Assembly (NCBI GenBank): GCA_027489535.1
Contig: JAIXZO010000006.1
Span: 186,001-250,000, forward strand
Direction: 5' to 3'
DNA length: 64,000 nucleotides
Source of the DNA: Hyphomicrobiales bacterium
Lineage (GTDB): Bacteria > Pseudomonadota > Alphaproteobacteria > Rhizobiales > Beijerinckiaceae
Within the stretch, counting starts at the first letter, position 1. Each line of letters opens with the position of its first letter. Below the pieces are notes generated by a model. That model did no database searches. It worked only from the letters and a program-made list of their open reading frames with translations, and was not told where the DNA came from. Below are positions 34,217 to 43,052 of this stretch, piece after piece. The position numbers and the translations under genes were made by a program.

Positions 34217-35085
34217 GCGCCGCCGATATCCCGGCCCTTCCCGCGCGGCGCACCGGGGCGCTCGCGAGCTTCGTGCTGCGCCGTCCCTTCGCGGCGGCAT
34301 CGGCGCTGATTCTCATCCTCATCGTGCTCGCCGCGGTTCTCGCGCCGTGGCTCGGCACCGTGGATCCGCGCAAGCTCAACGTGCTGCCGCGCATGCGCCC
34401 GCCGTCCGATGCGGCGTGGTTCGGGTCCGACCAGTTCGGCCGCGACCTCTACACCCGCGTCGTCTACGGCGCGCGCGTATCGCTGATCGTCGGCTTCACC
34501 GTCGCGCTGATCAGCATCGTCGCGGGCCTGACGATCGGCCTCGTCTCCGGATATCTGCGCCGCCTCGACGCGATCGTGATGCGGATCATGGACGGGCTGA
34601 TGGCCATCCCCGGCATCCTGCTCGCCATCGGCCTCGTCGCCGTCTCGGGCGCGAGCATGAAGACCGTCATCGTGGCGATCACCATCCCGGAGATCCCCCG
34701 CGTGGTCCGGCTCGTGCGCTCCATCGTGCTCACCGTACGCGAGGAGCCCTATGTGGAAGCCGCGATTTCCGTGGGCACCCGATTGCCGCTGATCCTCGTG
34801 CGCCACATCCTGCCCAACTGCATCCCGCCGCTGATCGTGCAGGCCACCTATGTCGCGGCATCCGCGATGCTGACGGAGGCGCTGCTGTCCTTCCTCGGCG
34901 CGGGCACGCCGCCGGAAATTCCGTCTTGGGGCAACATGATGGCCGAAGGCCGCATCTTCTTCCCCATCGCGCCGTGGATCGTGCTCATCCCCGGCTGCGC
35001 GCTGGCGCTGACCATCCTGTCCGTCAACGTGCTCGGCGACGGTCTGCGCGACCGTCTCGACCCCAAAATCGCGAAGCGGATGTGA
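34213..35085 (+). CDS. ABC importer permease, DppC type
   Basis: 290 residues from TTG 34213, which overlaps the preceding TGA (TTGA), the usual coupled arrangement. DppC features include RRPFAAASALILILIVLAAVLAP, FGSDQFGRDLYTRVVYGARVSL and the EAA-type loop VREEPYVEAAISVGTRLPLI, with FLGAGTPPEIPSWGNMM at the end. It is a partner of the DppB-type permease. Confidence 0.92.
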   Translation: MSAADIPALPARRTGALASFVLRRPFAAASALILILIVLAAVLAPWLGTVDPRKLNVLPRMRPPSDAAWFGSDQFGRDLYTRVVYGARVSLIVGFTVALISIVAGLTIGLVSGYLRRLDAIVMRIMDGLMAIPGILLAIGLVAVSGASMKTVIVAITIPEIPRVVRLVRSIVLTVREEPYVEAAISVGTRLPLILVRHILPNCIPPLIVQATYVAASAMLTEALLSFLGAGTPPEIPSWGNMMAEGRIFFPIAPWIVLIPGCALALTILSVNVLGDGLRDRLDPKIAKRM

Positions 35086-35090
35086 CGGCG

Positions 35091-36746
35091 ATGAACACGA
35101 CCTCCGCCGCCTCGCCCGTCCTCTCCGTCGAAAACCTCACCGTCCGGCTGCCCGCCGGCGGCGACCGCGCGAATGCGGTCACCGGCCTGTCGCTCACCGT
35201 ATCGCCGGGCGAGATCGTCTGCGTCGTCGGCGAGTCCGGCTCAGGCAAATCCGTCACGGCGCATTCCGTGATGGGCCTGCTGCCCAAGGGCCAGCTCACC
35301 GCATCGGAAGGCCGCATCCTGCTGCAGGGCGAGGACGTGCTCGCCGCCTCCCCCGCCCGTCTGCGCGACTTGCGCGGCACCCGCATGGCGATGATCTTTC
35401 AGGAGCCGATGACGGCGCTGAACCCGGTGCTCACCGTCGGCGACCAGATCGACGAGGTGCTGCGCATCCACACGCCGATGGATGCCGCCGCGCGACGGGA
35501 ACGCGTGCTGGGAATCATGGGCGCGGTGCGCCTGCCCGATCCCGAACGCATGATCGACGCCTATCCGCACCAGCTTTCCGGCGGCCAGCGCCAGCGCATC
35601 ATGATCGCGCAGGCCCTCGTGCTCGATCCCGCTTTGCTGATCGCGGACGAACCCACCACCGCGCTCGACGTGACGACGCAGGCGCAGATCCTCAAGCTGA
35701 TCGCCGAGATGCAGGCCCGCCAAAACACCGGCGTGCTGTTCATCACCCACGACTTCGGCGTCGTCGCCGAAATCGCCGACCGCGTCGTGGTGATGCAGCA
35801 CGGCCGCGTCGTCGAGCAGGGCGACCGTGAAACCGTGCTCCGCGCGCCGCGCGAGGCCTATACCAAGATGCTGATCGCCTCGGTGCCCGGCATCACCCCG
35901 CCGGAGCGCAAGCCGATCCTCGGGGCCGTGGCGCTGGAGACGAAGAACCTCTCCAAGACCTACGGCGGCGGCGGCGTATTTTCGGGCAAGACTCGCATCG
36001 TCAAGGCCGCCGTCGACGTGGACCTCACGGTGCGGCGCGGCGAGACATTGGGTGTCGTCGGCGAGTCCGGCTCCGGCAAGTCCACGGTGGCCCGCTGCAT
36101 CGCGCGGCTGATCGAACCGTCAGGCGGCGAAATCCGCATCCGCGGCGTGGACGTGGCGAAGATGCCCGAGCGCGAATTGCGCAAGCACCGCCGCCACGTG
36201 CAGATCGTGTTCCAAGACCCCTACCGCTCGCTCAACCCGCGCCGCACGGTAGGGCAGTCGATCATGGAAGGGCCGATGAATTTCGGCACCTCGAAGGCGG
36301 ATGCGCTCGCCCGCGCCCGCGATTTGATGGGGCTCGTCGGTCTCCAACCGGACTCGCTCGACCGTTATCCCCACCAGTTTTCCGGCGGCCAGCGCCAGCG
36401 CATCTGCATCGCCCGCGCTCTGGCGATGGAACCCGAAGTCCTGATCGCCGACGAGGCCGTTTCCGCCTTGGACGTGTCGGTACAGGCGCAGGTGCTCAAG
36501 CTCTTGGACGACGTGCGCCGCCGCTTCGATCTCGCGGTGCTGTTCATCACCCATGATCTGCGCGTCGCGGCGCAGATCTGCGATCGCATCATGGTGATGC
36601 AAAACGGGTCGGTCGTGGAAGAAGGGGCGACGCGGGCCGTTTTCGCCGCACCGAAACACCCCTATACGAAGGCGCTGTTCGAGGCTGCACCGGGTCGCGA
36701 CTTCGGTTCGCAACTTACCGGAGACGCCGCGCCGGATCTCGGCTGA
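35091..36746 (+). CDS. fused double ATPase of the ABC importer (DppD-DppF)
   Basis: 551 residues holding two complete nucleotide-binding domains. First: GESGSGKSVTAHSVMG, LSGGQRQRIMIAQAL, LLIADEPTTALDV. Second: GESGSGKSTVARC, FSGGQRQRICIARAL, VLIADEAVSALDV, where the usual DEP is DEA. C-terminal oligopeptide-family segments follow each. It powers the permease pair. A GTG nine bases upstream overlaps the previous stop and is an alternative start. Confidence 0.93.
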   Translation: MNTTSAASPVLSVENLTVRLPAGGDRANAVTGLSLTVSPGEIVCVVGESGSGKSVTAHSVMGLLPKGQLTASEGRILLQGEDVLAASPARLRDLRGTRMAMIFQEPMTALNPVLTVGDQIDEVLRIHTPMDAAARRERVLGIMGAVRLPDPERMIDAYPHQLSGGQRQRIMIAQALVLDPALLIADEPTTALDVTTQAQILKLIAEMQARQNTGVLFITHDFGVVAEIADRVVVMQHGRVVEQGDRETVLRAPREAYTKMLIASVPGITPPERKPILGAVALETKNLSKTYGGGGVFSGKTRIVKAAVDVDLTVRRGETLGVVGESGSGKSTVARCIARLIEPSGGEIRIRGVDVAKMPERELRKHRRHVQIVFQDPYRSLNPRRTVGQSIMEGPMNFGTSKADALARARDLMGLVGLQPDSLDRYPHQFSGGQRQRICIARALAMEPEVLIADEAVSALDVSVQAQVLKLLDDVRRRFDLAVLFITHDLRVAAQICDRIMVMQNGSVVEEGATRAVFAAPKHPYTKALFEAAPGRDFGSQLTGDAAPDLG

Positions 36747-36799
36747 GCGACGACGAGCTTCGGCGAAAGCATTGCAACGAAAAGACTGCGAGGAAACCC

Positions 36800-37567
36800 G
36801 TGTCCCTGTCCCTGTTCGATCTCACCGGCCGCACGGCCCTCGTCACCGGCTCCAGCCGCGGCATCGGCCTCGCCATCGCGGGCGGTCTGGCGCGCGCCGG
36901 CGCACGAGTGGTCCTCAACGGACGCGACGAAGCGGCGCTCGCGAAGGCGGTCGAAGGGTTCAAGGCGGCGGGCCTCGCCGTCGAGGGCCGCGCTTTCGAC
37001 GTCGGCGATCCCAAGGCGGCGGACGCGGCGGTGGAGGCCATCGAGCGCGAGATCGGCCCCGTCGACATCCTCGTCAACAATGCCGGAAAGCAGCACCGCT
37101 CGATGGTGGTCGATTTTCCGGACGAGGCTTGGCACGACCTGATCCGCACCAATGTCGACAGCGTGTTCTTCATGTCCCGCGCCGTCGGCCGCCGCATGAT
37201 CCCGCGCAAGCGCGGCAAGATCATCAACATCGCATCGGTGCAGTCCGAACTCGGCCGCGCCACCATCACGCCCTACACCGCCACCAAGGGCGCGGTGAAG
37301 ATGATGACCAAGGGGCTCTGCGCCGAGTGGGCCGCCCACGGCATTCAGGTCAACGCCATCGGCCCGGGCTATTTCGACACGGAACTCACCAAGACGCTGG
37401 TCGACAACAAGGAATTCACCGATTGGCTGTGCAAGCGCACGCCGGCCGGCCGCTGGGGCAAGGTGGACGAGCTGATCGGGGCCGCGATCTTCCTCGCATC
37501 CGACGCGTCGGGCTTCGTCAACGGCCATCTTCTGATGGTCGACGGCGGCCTCACGGCAATCGTCTGA
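36800..37567 (+). CDS. gluconate 5-dehydrogenase-like SDR
   Basis: 255 residues from GTG 36800. Classical SDR: TGSSRGIGLAIAGGLARAGA, NNAGKQHRSM, IASVQSELGRATITPYTATKGAV with the catalytic Ser, Tyr and Lys, and the Gno/IdnO-type sequence GPGYFDTELTKTLVDN. Such enzymes interconvert gluconate and 5-ketogluconate or related sugar acids. Position between an importer and a lactonase supports sugar-acid metabolism. Confidence 0.87.
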   Translation: MSLSLFDLTGRTALVTGSSRGIGLAIAGGLARAGARVVLNGRDEAALAKAVEGFKAAGLAVEGRAFDVGDPKAADAAVEAIEREIGPVDILVNNAGKQHRSMVVDFPDEAWHDLIRTNVDSVFFMSRAVGRRMIPRKRGKIINIASVQSELGRATITPYTATKGAVKMMTKGLCAEWAAHGIQVNAIGPGYFDTELTKTLVDNKEFTDWLCKRTPAGRWGKVDELIGAAIFLASDASGFVNGHLLMVDGGLTAIV

Positions 37568-37577
37568 GGGCACGTAA

Positions 37578-38492
<915 letters not shown>

Positions 38493-38538
38493 GGGGAGGG
38501 CCGCGTCCTCACGAACCCTCTCGACCATTTCCAAAAAA

Positions 38539-38645
38539 CCTTATGGTGAGGAGGCGCGCAGCGCCATCTCGAACCACGCCGTTGCCCGGCTGCAAAGGAA
38601 GATGGTTCGAGACGCACGGCTTCGCCGCGCTCCTCACCATGAGGG
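38539..38645. repeat. type A inverted repeat (complete copy)
   Basis: The left arm CCTTATGGTGAGGAGGCGCG ... CATCTCGAACCA and the right arm TGGTTCGAGACGCACG ... GCTCCTCACCATGAGG are imperfect inverses around a 25-base centre. Such elements occur as dispersed intergenic repeats in Hyphomicrobiales; that statement is from memory, the symmetry is directly visible. Confidence 0.7.
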
Positions 38646-38675
38646 AAGAAAGTGAAAGCCGGCGCCGACCACTCC

Positions 38676-38766
38676 TGTCATCCCGGCCGAAGCGCCGGGA
38701 CCCAGCCTTGTTCCACCACGCCCGCAAGCCTAGGTCCCGGGTCGGCTCACGCCGCCCGGGATGACA
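38676..38766. repeat. type B palindromic repeat, copy 1
   Basis: Begins TGTCATCCCGGCCGAAGCG and ends CGCCGCCCGGGATGACA, with an inner CGGGACCCAG / CTAGGTCCCGG pair. It shares its outer arms with the copies at 40137-40232 and 42489-42583. Confidence 0.8.
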
Positions 38767-38792
38767 CTGCGAGAACGTCGTCAGAATAGAGA

Positions 38793-38832
38793 CCTCATGG
38801 CGGGAGGCGCGCAGCGCCCGCCCTCGACCACG
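38793..38832. repeat. type A repeat, half copy
   Basis: CCTCATGGCGGGAGGCGCGC...CCTCGACCACG resembles the left arm of the complete type A copy at 38539 but lacks the facing arm. It ends four bases from the otnK stop codon. Confidence 0.5.
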
Positions 38833-38835
38833 TCC

Positions 38836-40101
38836 TCACCCCAGCATCTTCAGCGCCTTGGTGAAGAAATCGGGCGTGCCGAAATTCCCGGACTTCAACG
38901 CCAGCGCGATGCGCTTGCCGTCCGCGGCCAAGGTCCACGGCACGCCGGGGTCGATTTCGGGGCCGATCTCGAGCATCGACACGCCGAGCGCGCCCACGAC
39001 CGCGCCGGAGGTCTCTCCCCCCGCCACCACCAGACGCGTGACGCCCGCAGCCGCCAGTCCCTGCGCGACTTCGCCCAGCAGATGCTCGATCATCGCGCCC
39101 GAGGCGTCGCGGCCGAAGCGCTCCTGCACCTCGCGCACGGCCTCCGGCTCGGCCGTCGAATAGACCAGCACCGGCATGTCGCCGAGCTTGGGCAGCGCCC
39201 AATCGAGCACGCTCGCGGCCGTCATCCGCTTCTCGGCGATGGCGACGGGATCGAGCGCGAAGGCGGGCACACCCTTCGACACGGCATCCGCCACCTGTCC
39301 GCGCGTCGCGGCCGAGCAACTGCCGGCGAGCACGGCGGTCTTGCCTTTCGGCGCCTGGAAGGCGCGCGACGCCGACTTGGGTCCCAGCAGCCCGGCGCGA
39401 CGAAAATTCTCGGGCAGGCCGAGCGCGATGCCCGATCCGCCGGTCAAGAGCGGCAGACCGTCGAAGGCTTCGCCGAGCACGCGCAGCTGCGCGTCGGTCA
39501 CGGCATCGGCCACCGCCATCGCCGGCCCGTCCTTCGCGATGTCCTCGAAGGCGGCGCGCACGGCGGCCGGGCCCTTTTCCACCGTCGCGAACGGCACGAG
39601 GCCGACCGGCAACTTCGTCTGCCGCGCCAGCACGCGCACGAGGTTCGAATCCCGCATCGGCGTCAGCGGATGGTCCTTCATCGGGCTGTCGGAGAGCAGC
39701 ACCGCGCCGACGAAGAGATGGCCTTGAAAGACCGAGCGTCCGTTGGCCGGAAAAGCCGGGCACGCCACCGTGAAGCGCGCGCCGAGCCGCTTCATCAGCG
39801 CCTCCGCCACCGGGCCGATATTGCCGTCATCGGTGGAGTCGAAGGTCGAGCAATATTTGAACAGGATCTGCTTCGCGCCCGCGCCGATCAGCGCGTCGCA
39901 AGCCGCGAGCGACCATTCGACAGCTTCGGCGGCGGGGTTGGTGCGCGACTTCATCGACACGACCACCGCATCGGCATCCGGCAAAGCCTCGGCCGAAGCC
40001 GGCACGCCCACCGTCTGGACGACGCGCATGCCTTCGCGCGCGAGCATCAGCGCCACGTCGGTGGCTCCGGTGAGGTCGTCCGCGATGACTCCGAGCAGCA
40101 T
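38836..40101 (-). CDS. otnK: 3-oxo-tetronate kinase
   Basis: 421 residues, DUF1537 four-carbon acid sugar kinase family. N-terminal MLLGVIADDLTGATDVALML, KYCSTFDSTDDGNIGPVAEAL and C-terminal VAGGETSGAVVGALG are family-defining. It phosphorylates 3-oxo-tetronate at C4, the step before the OtnC decarboxylase encoded next upstream, in L-erythronate/D-threonate breakdown. The dehydrogenase and isomerase of that route are not in the window. A type B repeat separates it from otnC. Confidence 0.9.
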   Translation of the reverse strand: MLLGVIADDLTGATDVALMLAREGMRVVQTVGVPASAEALPDADAVVVSMKSRTNPAAEAVEWSLAACDALIGAGAKQILFKYCSTFDSTDDGNIGPVAEALMKRLGARFTVACPAFPANGRSVFQGHLFVGAVLLSDSPMKDHPLTPMRDSNLVRVLARQTKLPVGLVPFATVEKGPAAVRAAFEDIAKDGPAMAVADAVTDAQLRVLGEAFDGLPLLTGGSGIALGLPENFRRAGLLGPKSASRAFQAPKGKTAVLAGSCSAATRGQVADAVSKGVPAFALDPVAIAEKRMTAASVLDWALPKLGDMPVLVYSTAEPEAVREVQERFGRDASGAMIEHLLGEVAQGLAAAGVTRLVVAGGETSGAVVGALGVSMLEIGPEIDPGVPWTLAADGKRIALALKSGNFGTPDFFTKALKMLG

Positions 40102-40136
40102 GGTCGTTTCCTCTTCGTGTTCTTCGTTCTTTTCCG

Positions 40137-40232
40137 TGTCATCCCGGCCCTAGCGCAGCGGAGAGCCGGGATCCGGAGCGCGGCTACACCATCCTCCCGG
40201 ATCCCGGGTCCGCCTCGCAGCCCGGGATGACA
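40137..40232. repeat. type B palindromic repeat, copy 2
   Basis: Begins TGTCATCCCGGCCCTAGCG and ends CAGCCCGGGATGACA; the inside contains GCGGAGAGCCGGGATCC facing GGATCCCGGGTCCG. It occupies most of the 165-bp otnC-otnK gap and could lower otnK expression by hairpin formation. Confidence 0.8.
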
Positions 40233-40266
40233 CGGGAAGGTGTTCTGCTGCGGGCGGGCGGAAACG

Positions 40267-40908
40267 TCACCACTTCGGCCCGAAGGCTTCCTTCAGCTCC
40301 GTGATTGCGGCATCGTCGAGTTCCGGCAGCCGCGCGCCGCGGGTCAAAAACCACAGCTTCGCGGTCTCCTCGGCCTCTTCCAGCGCGGCGGAGGCGGCGG
40401 CGGGGCTTTCGTGCCAGAAGGTCGGGCCGATGCGCGCCAGCATCACGCCGCGCGAGGTCGCGACATGCGGTCGGACGAGATCGAGCACCTCGTCCGCGCC
40501 GGGGCGACGATACGGGATCAGCGGGATCCGTCCGGCCTTCATCACGTGATAGGGCGTCAGCGGCGGCAGGATGTCGGCGGGGTCGATCCCCGGCGTCAGC
40601 GACAGGGCGACCAGATGCGTGGAATGCGTATGCACCACGCCGCCCAGCGCCGGGTCCGCCTCGTAGATCGCGCGGTGCAGGCGGATGGTCTTGGAGGCCC
40701 TGTCGCCCGATGCCTGCTCGCCGTTGCGGTAGAGCTTGGCGAGCTTCGCGGGGTCCAGCCTGCCGAGGCACGCATCCGTCGGCGTGATCAGAAAACCGTC
40801 GTCGAGACGCGCGGAAATGTTGCCGGCGGAACCGACCGTATAGCCCCGCTCGTAGAGGCTCAGCCCGACGCGGCAGATTTCCTCGCGCAGTTCGGATTCG
40901 GACCTCAT
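40267..40908 (-). CDS. otnC: 3-oxo-tetronate 4-phosphate decarboxylase (class II aldolase)
   Basis: 213 residues, class II aldolase/adducin fold with Zn ligands in VVHTHSTH and a distal His in PHVATSRGVML, plus the phosphate-site GSAGNISARLDDGFLITPT. Together with OtnK it converts 3-oxo-tetronate to dihydroxyacetone phosphate and CO2. The specific name rests on the adjacent kinase; other aldolases of this family look similar. The ATG overlaps the uraD stop by four bases. Confidence 0.83.
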   Translation of the reverse strand: MRSESELREEICRVGLSLYERGYTVGSAGNISARLDDGFLITPTDACLGRLDPAKLAKLYRNGEQASGDRASKTIRLHRAIYEADPALGGVVHTHSTHLVALSLTPGIDPADILPPLTPYHVMKAGRIPLIPYRRPGADEVLDLVRPHVATSRGVMLARIGPTFWHESPAAASAALEEAEETAKLWFLTRGARLPELDDAAITELKEAFGPKW

Positions 40909-41423
40909 CGCGCATCCCCCATGCGGGCTTCGAGCCGGAACCGCACGATGCGCAGCACCTGCGCCACCGCCGTCAGCATCTCCTCCTCGCGCGTGCCGCC
41001 GACGCGCGCGGCGAAGCTTTCGAGGATCTGGCCCTTCGTCGCGCCCTTCACGGCGAAGATGAAGGGGATGCCGAACCGCGCGCGATAGGCGTCGTTCATG
41101 GCGGTGAAACGCGCGAATTCCTCCGGCGTGAGCCGGTCGAGCCCCGCGCCCGCCTGCTCCTGCGTCGAATCCTGCGTCAGCTCGCCCGCGATCGCCGCGC
41201 GCCCCGCCAAATCGGGATGGGCGCGCAGCAGTTCCAACTGCCGCTCTTCCCCGCCTTCGAGGATCGCATGCTGAAACGCGCGCACGGCCTCCTCGCGGTC
41301 CGCGAAGGGCCGCGCGGCGGCCGCGACTTCGGCCACCCAAGGCGAATGCTCCGCGATATCCGCGAATTCCACCGCAAAGGCGGCCGGAGACATGGCGTTT
41401 ATGGCGTCTGCGGTCAGGGTCAT
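40905..41423 (-). CDS. uraD: OHCU decarboxylase
   Basis: 172 residues from ATG 41423; a longer frame reaches 41462. It decarboxylates 2-oxo-4-hydroxy-4-carboxy-5-ureidoimidazoline to S-allantoin, the last urate-degradation step. Family motifs are HPDLAGRAAIAGELTQDST (catalytic His), EQAGAGLDRLTPEEFARFTAMN, YRARFGIPFIFAVKG and the REEE segment. Urate oxidase and HIU hydrolase are not present in the window. Confidence 0.92.
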   Translation of the reverse strand: MTLTADAINAMSPAAFAVEFADIAEHSPWVAEVAAAARPFADREEAVRAFQHAILEGGEERQLELLRAHPDLAGRAAIAGELTQDSTQEQAGAGLDRLTPEEFARFTAMNDAYRARFGIPFIFAVKGATKGQILESFAARVGGTREEEMLTAVAQVLRIVRFRLEARMGDAR

Positions 41424-41428
41424 GGCGC

Positions 41429-41905
41429 TCAGTAGGTGATCTTGTCGGCCTTCGCCATCCACGCCGCGAAGGCGTCGGCGGCGTCGGCGCGGGGGGCATG
41501 GACCATGGCGAGGCTGCGCTCGGCCGGAGCCTTCGGCATCTCGTCATAGATGAACGCGTCGTCGAAGCCGATGGCGGCCGCGTCGTCGCGCGTATTGGCG
41601 TAGACGATGCGCTCGATGCGCGCCCAATAGGCCGAGGCGAGGCACATCGGGCACGGCTCGCAGCTGGTGTAGAGCGTCGCGCCCGCCAGCGAGAACGAGC
41701 CTTCCGCCGTGCAGGCCCGGCGGATCGCCGTCACCTCGGCATGGGCGGTGGGGTCGTTGGCGGAGGTCACCTCGTTCCAGCCTTCGGCCAGCACGCGCCC
41801 GCCGCGCACGATCACCGCGCCGAACGGGCCGCCGAGGCCCGCATCCATGCGCTCGCGCGACAGCGCCACGGCGCGCGCCAAATATCCTTCGTCCTCGTCC
41901 GTCAT
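41429..41905 (-). CDS. guaD: guanine deaminase (cytidine-deaminase-like nucleoside deaminase)
   Basis: 158 residues with the zinc motifs THAE (HAEV, catalytic Glu) and SCEPCPMC. The length and the C-terminus DKITY resemble the GuaD family, which converts guanine to xanthine and feeds xanthine dehydrogenase. Position between xdhC and uraD supports guanine over other bases. The ATG overlaps the xdhC stop by four bases. Confidence 0.87.
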   Translation of the reverse strand: MTDEDEGYLARAVALSRERMDAGLGGPFGAVIVRGGRVLAEGWNEVTSANDPTAHAEVTAIRRACTAEGSFSLAGATLYTSCEPCPMCLASAYWARIERIVYANTRDDAAAIGFDDAFIYDEMPKAPAERSLAMVHAPRADAADAFAAWMAKADKITY

Positions 41906-43017
41906 GCCCGCGCCCGTCTTTCGCCCGTTCGGGCCGCCGCCGCCCGCCGCTCGCGCTCCACGAGCAGTTGCGCCGCGACCCCGGCCGCGATCACCGCGGG
42001 CTCCTTGCCCGTGACGCCCGCGATCCCGATGGGACAGACGAGACGGCGCAGCGCCGCCGGCGTCAAGCCCAAGTCGCGCATCCGCCGCTCGAACCGCGCC
42101 CGCTTCGTCGCGGAGCCTATCAGCCCGACGAAGGCGAGGTCGTCGCGCGCCAGCGCCGCCGCCGTCACCGCGAGATCGAGCGGATGCGAATGCGTCATCA
42201 CCAGCACGAACCCGCCGGGCGGAAGACCCGCGATTTCGGCGGCCGGATCGGGCGTGCGGACCGGCGTCGCATTGTCCGGCACGAGCGCCGGGAAGGCCTC
42301 GGGCCGGGAGTCGATCCAACGGATGCGGAACGGCAGCGGCGCAAGCGCCAGCACCAAAGCCCGCCCCACATGCCCCGCCCCGAACAACGCCAACGGCGTG
42401 CGGGCATCGCGGAAGGTCTCGACCAAGCGGTCGGGGAGAAGCAGCACGCCGCCCTCGCGGCCCGCGTCATCCCGGCCACCCTCTCTTGTGTCATCCCGGC
42501 CGGAGCGCAGCGGAGAGCCGGGACCCAGCTCTTCGGGCATCGCAAGCCTGCGTCCCGGGTCGGCTCCGCCGCCCGGGATGACACCATGAGGGTTCGTTGA
42601 GACACCCCGCGCAATCACCCGCTCCAGCCGCCGTCCCGCAGCGGGCAGCGGCGCCTCGCAGGCGAACCCCGCGTCCTCCGCCGCCGCAAGCTCGGCGACA
42701 TGCGCATGGTCCTCGGGGCCGAAAATCTCGATCAGCGTCGTCACCCGTCCGCCGCAGCACTGCCCCAGTTCCGGCCCGAGCGGATGCACGCGCAGCCTCG
42801 CGGGGCCCGACCCTTCGAGCATCGCGCGCGCTTCGGCGATCAGCTCCCATTCCAGCGCGCCGCCGCCGACGGTGCCGAGAAACCCGCCGTCGGGCAGCAC
42901 GATCATGCGCGCGCCCGCCTCGCGCGGCACCGAGCCCGCGGTCGCCACGACGCCGACCAGCGCCGCGCGGGGATGCGCGTCGAGCACGGTGCGAAGGCGC
43001 GACCAGAGAGGGATCAT
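41902..43017 (-). CDS. xdhC: XdhC molybdenum-cofactor accessory protein, with an in-frame repeat insertion
   Basis: 371 residues, about 50 longer than usual for XdhC. The N-terminal part (ATAGSVPREAGARMIV, GTVGGGALEWELI, GQCCGGRV) and C-terminal Rossmann part (LALFGAGHVGRAL, VMTHSHPLDL, FVGLIGSATKRARF) are intact. XdhC inserts sulfurated Mo-cofactor into xanthine dehydrogenase. Residues about 145-188 are Gly/Arg/Asp-rich and encoded by a type B palindromic repeat plus a fragment, at the junction between the two domains. The reading frame stays open. Confidence 0.93.
   Translation of the reverse strand: MIPLWSRLRTVLDAHPRAALVGVVATAGSVPREAGARMIVLPDGGFLGTVGGGALEWELIAEARAMLEGSGPARLRVHPLGPELGQCCGGRVTTLIEIFGPEDHAHVAELAAAEDAGFACEAPLPAAGRRLERVIARGVSTNPHGVIPGGGADPGRRLAMPEELGPGSPLRSGRDDTREGGRDDAGREGGVLLLPDRLVETFRDARTPLALFGAGHVGRALVLALAPLPFRIRWIDSRPEAFPALVPDNATPVRTPDPAAEIAGLPPGGFVLVMTHSHPLDLAVTAAALARDDLAFVGLIGSATKRARFERRMRDLGLTPAALRRLVCPIGIAGVTGKEPAVIAAGVAAQLLVERERRAAAARTGERRARA
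42489..42583. repeat. type B palindromic repeat, copy 3, inside xdhC
   Basis: Begins TGTCATCCCGGCCGGAGCGC and ends CCGCCCGGGATGACA, matching the intergenic copies at 38676 and 40137. A fragment GTCATCCCGGCCA sits just beside it at 42466-42478. Both are translated as part of XdhC. Confidence 0.85.
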
Positions 43018-43052
43018 GCGGGGAGCTTAAACCTCGAACTTCAAGTTCCGAA

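Larger units (their letters stand above)
38493..38835. other. 343-bp gap between convergent genes, filled by palindromic repeats
   Basis: No gene is supported here. The gap between the lactonase gene and otnK contains one complete and one half copy of a TGGTGAGGAGGCGCG-type inverted repeat and one TGTCATCCCGGCC-type repeat. The hairpins probably end both converging transcripts. Confidence 0.75.
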
